DNA from: Acidobacteriota bacterium | GTDB taxonomy: Bacteria; Acidobacteriota; UBA890; WLXD01 | Reading direction: 5' to 3' | Assembly (NCBI GenBank): GCA_029263295.1 | Contig: JAJCXT010000008.1 | Span: 1-64,000 of the forward strand | DNA length: 64,000 bases | Shown: positions 61,751 through 64,000 of the stretch, piece after piece | Numbering within the stretch: the stretch's first letter is position 1 | How the letters are laid out: the number at the start of each line of letters is the position of its first letter | Translations under genes and position numbers: made by a program | Notes under the pieces: generated by a model | What the model saw: only the letters and a program-made list of their open reading frames with translations | The model's database searches: none | What the model was told of the DNA's origin: nothing

Positions 61751-64000
61751 ACACCCCTGGAACGCCACAGCACTGGGCCGCCCTGTTACGACTGGTCTTG
61801 CATCCCGATGATCGCCGCTACGCGTTGTCGGATCTCGAGGACGGCTTCGCCCGTCGCGCAGCCGAGACTGACGCCCGCAGCGCAGGCGCCTGGTACAGGC
61901 GCCAGGTGTTCCGGTCGATCGCCCCAGCCCTGGGCAGCCGCTGGTCACGTCGGCCACGGCTGGTCGCGCTCGCCTTCGACGACCTGCGCTTCGCCCTGCG
62001 CTCGTTGGCCAAGACGCCGGTCGTCGCCCTGGTCGTAGTGACGTCCCTGGCGGTCGGGATCGGCGCCACGACTGCCGTGTTCTCAGCGGCCAACGCCTTC
62101 CTGCTGCGGCCCGCGAGCGCGGCGATCGCGGACCCCGACCAGCTGGTCACGATGTTCACGAGCGATAACGCCGGCGGGCTGTACGGCCGCAACTCGGTGC
62201 TCGACGCGCAGGAGGTAGACGCGGCAACCGAGGCGTTCTCGGGTCTGGCCACGCACAGGATCGGGGTAGTGGAGATCGAGGGCAGAGACTGGGTCCGCAG
62301 CTCGATGATCGAGATCGTCAGCGGCAACTACTTCGACGTCCTCGGCGTGCGTGTCGGCATGGGCCGTGGGTTCACGCCAGAGGAGACGAAGTTCGGCTCC
62401 GCTGAGCGCGTTGTCATCATCAGCGCGCGCCTCTGGAACGACCAGTTCGGCGGCGATCCGGCGGCGATCGGCAACACCGTCATCCTCGACGGAGCGCCGT
62501 TCACGGTGATCGGCGTCGCCCCGGTCGAGTTGCGTAGCCGCTTTATGGCTTTCGAGGTCGACGCATGGGTGCCGATCGGAATTCCCGGCGGCGTGTTCAT
62601 TTCGAACGAAGCCGAATGGAGCGGCCGTGGGAACCGCGACCACGGCGTCGTGGCGCGGCTAGTTCCGGGTGCTTCCATGGAGCAGGCAAGCGCACAGCTC
62701 GACGTCATCGCAGCCCGGCTTCACTCCGAGTACCGCGACGACTGGGAAGATCAGCGCTCGCAGGCGCGGCAATTCACGCTCCTCGACGAGCGCGCCGCAC
62801 GAGTTCCGCCCGATACCGCCACCGCCATGACGGCGGTGAGCACGATCTTCGTGCTGGCCGCGGGGCTACTTCTGGCGGTCGCCTGCTTCAACGTGGCCGG
62901 GATCATGCTCGCCAGAGCCGACGCGCGACGCCAGGAGATGGCCATTCGCCTGGCACTCGGAGCGCGACGCCGGCGGATCGCCGGACTACTGCTAGTCGAG
63001 TCACTGATTCTCGCCGCCGTGGCCTGCGTCGGAGGAATCGTGCTGGCAAAGCAGCTGGTGGGCAGGTTCAGTCAGGTATCGCTGCCCATCGCGAACCTCG
63101 TGGTGCGCTTCGACGTCGGGATCGACGGACGCGTGCTGACATTCGCCCTCGTGACCGCGGTGCTGACGAGCGTGGCCTTTGGCATGGTGCCCGCATGGCG
63201 AGGCGCTCGGCCGGACCTCGTACCTGCACTGAAGGGACTGCGTACCACCCGAACAGGAGCGCGCCGGCGCTTGAGCTTCCGCGGCGCCCTCGTCCTCGGT
63301 CAGGTTGCCGTCGCAATGATCTTCGTGGTCGGGGCTGGCACGACGCTGAGCAGCTTCACGGAACTCATGGCGATGGATTGGGGGGTCGAGGTGGAAGGTC
63401 TGGCCGTGATGACCAAAGACATGCCCGCCGACACCACCTTTGAGGCGCGGGCCGCGGAGTACGCCACCCTGCTGCAACAGGTCGGCGAGCGGCCTGAGAT
63501 CTCCGACGTGCAGATCGCTTCGGCGGTCGAGGGTACGAGCTTCGCCTTCGATAACGGGGCCGACGTGGCGCCGTTCGGCTACGAGCGCGCGCCGGGCGAG
63601 TCGATGCGCATCTCGGTCAACGCCGTAACGCCGGGCTACTTCGAGCTCCTGCAGATCCGGATGCTGTCAGGCCGGACGTTCACGGCGGCCGACCACTCGG
63701 ACGCCGATCGGGTTGCGATCGTGAACGAGTCCTTCGCGCAGCGATTCTGGCCCGACAGTTCGGCTCTGGGCCGCCAGTTCAAGATCGGGCAGTTTGCCGA
63801 AGAAGGCGGTGACAGCATGCGCGCCGACGGCAACACCTACACGGTGATCGGCCTTGCGGCAGACGCCAAGTATCAAGGGTTCGAAGGGACCGAGTCCGAG
63901 TTCTTCTGGACCGCTCTACTGCAGGAGCCACCGGCGCGCGCGATGGTGGTGGCGCGTGCCTACGGCGGCGTCGACGAGGCGATCGAGAGTCTTCGCGAGG
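61747..64000 (+). CDS. ADOP-type ABC transporter permease, copy 3 (partial)
   Basis: Runs off the right edge (751 codons visible). Start ATG at 61747 overlaps the PadR stop. Prefix is of another type (YALSDLEDGFARRAAETDA), matching permease prefix domain 2 rather than the HEIREEMLAH/ERELRAHVAL domain 1 of copies 1 and 2. Then TM helix SLAVGIGATTAVFSAANAFL, first MacB core, FtsX block EMAIRLALGARRRRIAGLLL, and the second half, cut before its end. No ATPase visible. Confidence 0.92.
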   Translation, partial: MNTPGTPQHWAALLRLVLHPDDRRYALSDLEDGFARRAAETDARSAGAWYRRQVFRSIAPALGSRWSRRPRLVALAFDDLRFALRSLAKTPVVALVVVTSLAVGIGATTAVFSAANAFLLRPASAAIADPDQLVTMFTSDNAGGLYGRNSVLDAQEVDAATEAFSGLATHRIGVVEIEGRDWVRSSMIEIVSGNYFDVLGVRVGMGRGFTPEETKFGSAERVVIISARLWNDQFGGDPAAIGNTVILDGAPFTVIGVAPVELRSRFMAFEVDAWVPIGIPGGVFISNEAEWSGRGNRDHGVVARLVPGASMEQASAQLDVIAARLHSEYRDDWEDQRSQARQFTLLDERAARVPPDTATAMTAVSTIFVLAAGLLLAVACFNVAGIMLARADARRQEMAIRLALGARRRRIAGLLLVESLILAAVACVGGIVLAKQLVGRFSQVSLPIANLVVRFDVGIDGRVLTFALVTAVLTSVAFGMVPAWRGARPDLVPALKGLRTTRTGARRRLSFRGALVLGQVAVAMIFVVGAGTTLSSFTELMAMDWGVEVEGLAVMTKDMPADTTFEARAAEYATLLQQVGERPEISDVQIASAVEGTSFAFDNGADVAPFGYERAPGESMRISVNAVTPGYFELLQIRMLSGRTFTAADHSDADRVAIVNESFAQRFWPDSSALGRQFKIGQFAEEGGDSMRADGNTYTVIGLAADAKYQGFEGTESEFFWTALLQEPPARAMVVARAYGGVDEAIESLRE

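Noticed and set aside
1-64000. CRISPR arrays, tRNA, rRNA, transposase or integrase genes
   Set aside because: I looked for regular direct repeats, cloverleaf-like stretches and DDE or tyrosine-recombinase motifs and saw none. By-eye reading can miss short tRNA genes.

Overview
The window is gene-dense, high-GC (low-to-mid 60s % by eye) bacterial chromosome. I see no phage, IS element, CRISPR array, tRNA or rRNA. Three PadR-regulator/ADOP-permease pairs (Acidobacterial Duplicated Orphan Permeases), several PQQ-like beta-propeller exported proteins, two giant BNR/VPS10-type propeller proteins, an amidohydrolase with a CIA30-like tail and many GTG/TTG starts point to Acidobacteriota, with Gemmatimonadota as the alternative. 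This is inference from family content; no marker gene in the window settles it.

Layout. 1-4.6 kb, minus strand: the start of an ArsR-HTH/methyltransferase (cut by the left edge), a secreted unknown, a YkvI-like transporter-fold membrane protein and a GT-C-type membrane glycosyltransferase. 4.7-7.3 kb, plus: a PQQ-like propeller protein overlapping an NHL-propeller lipoprotein. 7.3-10.4 kb, minus: PadR/ADOP pair 1. 10.5-15.0 kb, plus: an exported unknown and two translationally coupled PQQ-like propeller proteins. 15.1-20.5 kb, minus: one operon of PilV-, PilW- and PilX-like minor pilins, a small lipoprotein and a GspG-like pseudopilin, ending in an HD-GYP c-di-GMP phosphodiesterase. 20.9-24.8 kb, plus: a fourth PQQ-like protein overlapping dut, then a UvrD-like helicase. 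25.1-30.0 kb, plus: an exported TIM-barrel-like unknown and PadR/ADOP pair 2. 30.3-36.4 kb, plus: TetR regulator and exported serine hydrolase with a good operator between them, an exported unknown, and an adenylate-forming enzyme next to an aldehyde-dehydrogenase-fold enzyme (possible split carboxylate reductase). 36.7-44.5 kb, minus: BNR propeller protein 1, an M20 hydrolase, an amidohydrolase with CIA30-like tail, a stand-alone CIA30-like lookalike, and thiol peroxidase. 44.8-51.7 kb: TPR protein, SDR, small membrane protein, a TudS/DUF523 protein coupled to a kinase/M23/phospholyase fusion, and a two-domain VOC protein. 51.9-61.2 kb, minus: methionine aminopeptidase, BNR propeller protein 2, an alpha/beta hydrolase, and an export operon of one MacB-type permease with three HlyD-type adaptors. 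61.4-64.0 kb, plus: PadR/ADOP pair 3, cut by the right edge.

How it works together. Much of the window encodes envelope and exported proteins: four PQQ-like and two BNR propellers, an NHL lipoprotein, exported hydrolases, a pilus-tip module, ADOP permeases and an adaptor-permease exporter. Four-base stop/start overlaps show the operons: the pilin genes, the adaptor genes, each PadR/ADOP pair, the PQQ pair, PQQ/dut and tudS-like/fusion.

Most worth following: the kinase-peptidase-phospholyase fusion, the adenylating enzyme/ALDH pair with leader mini-ORFs, the back-to-back long inverted repeats at 36.4-36.7 kb, the unassigned nested fold at 24.82-24.90 kb, and the HD-GYP gene locked into the minor-pilin operon.
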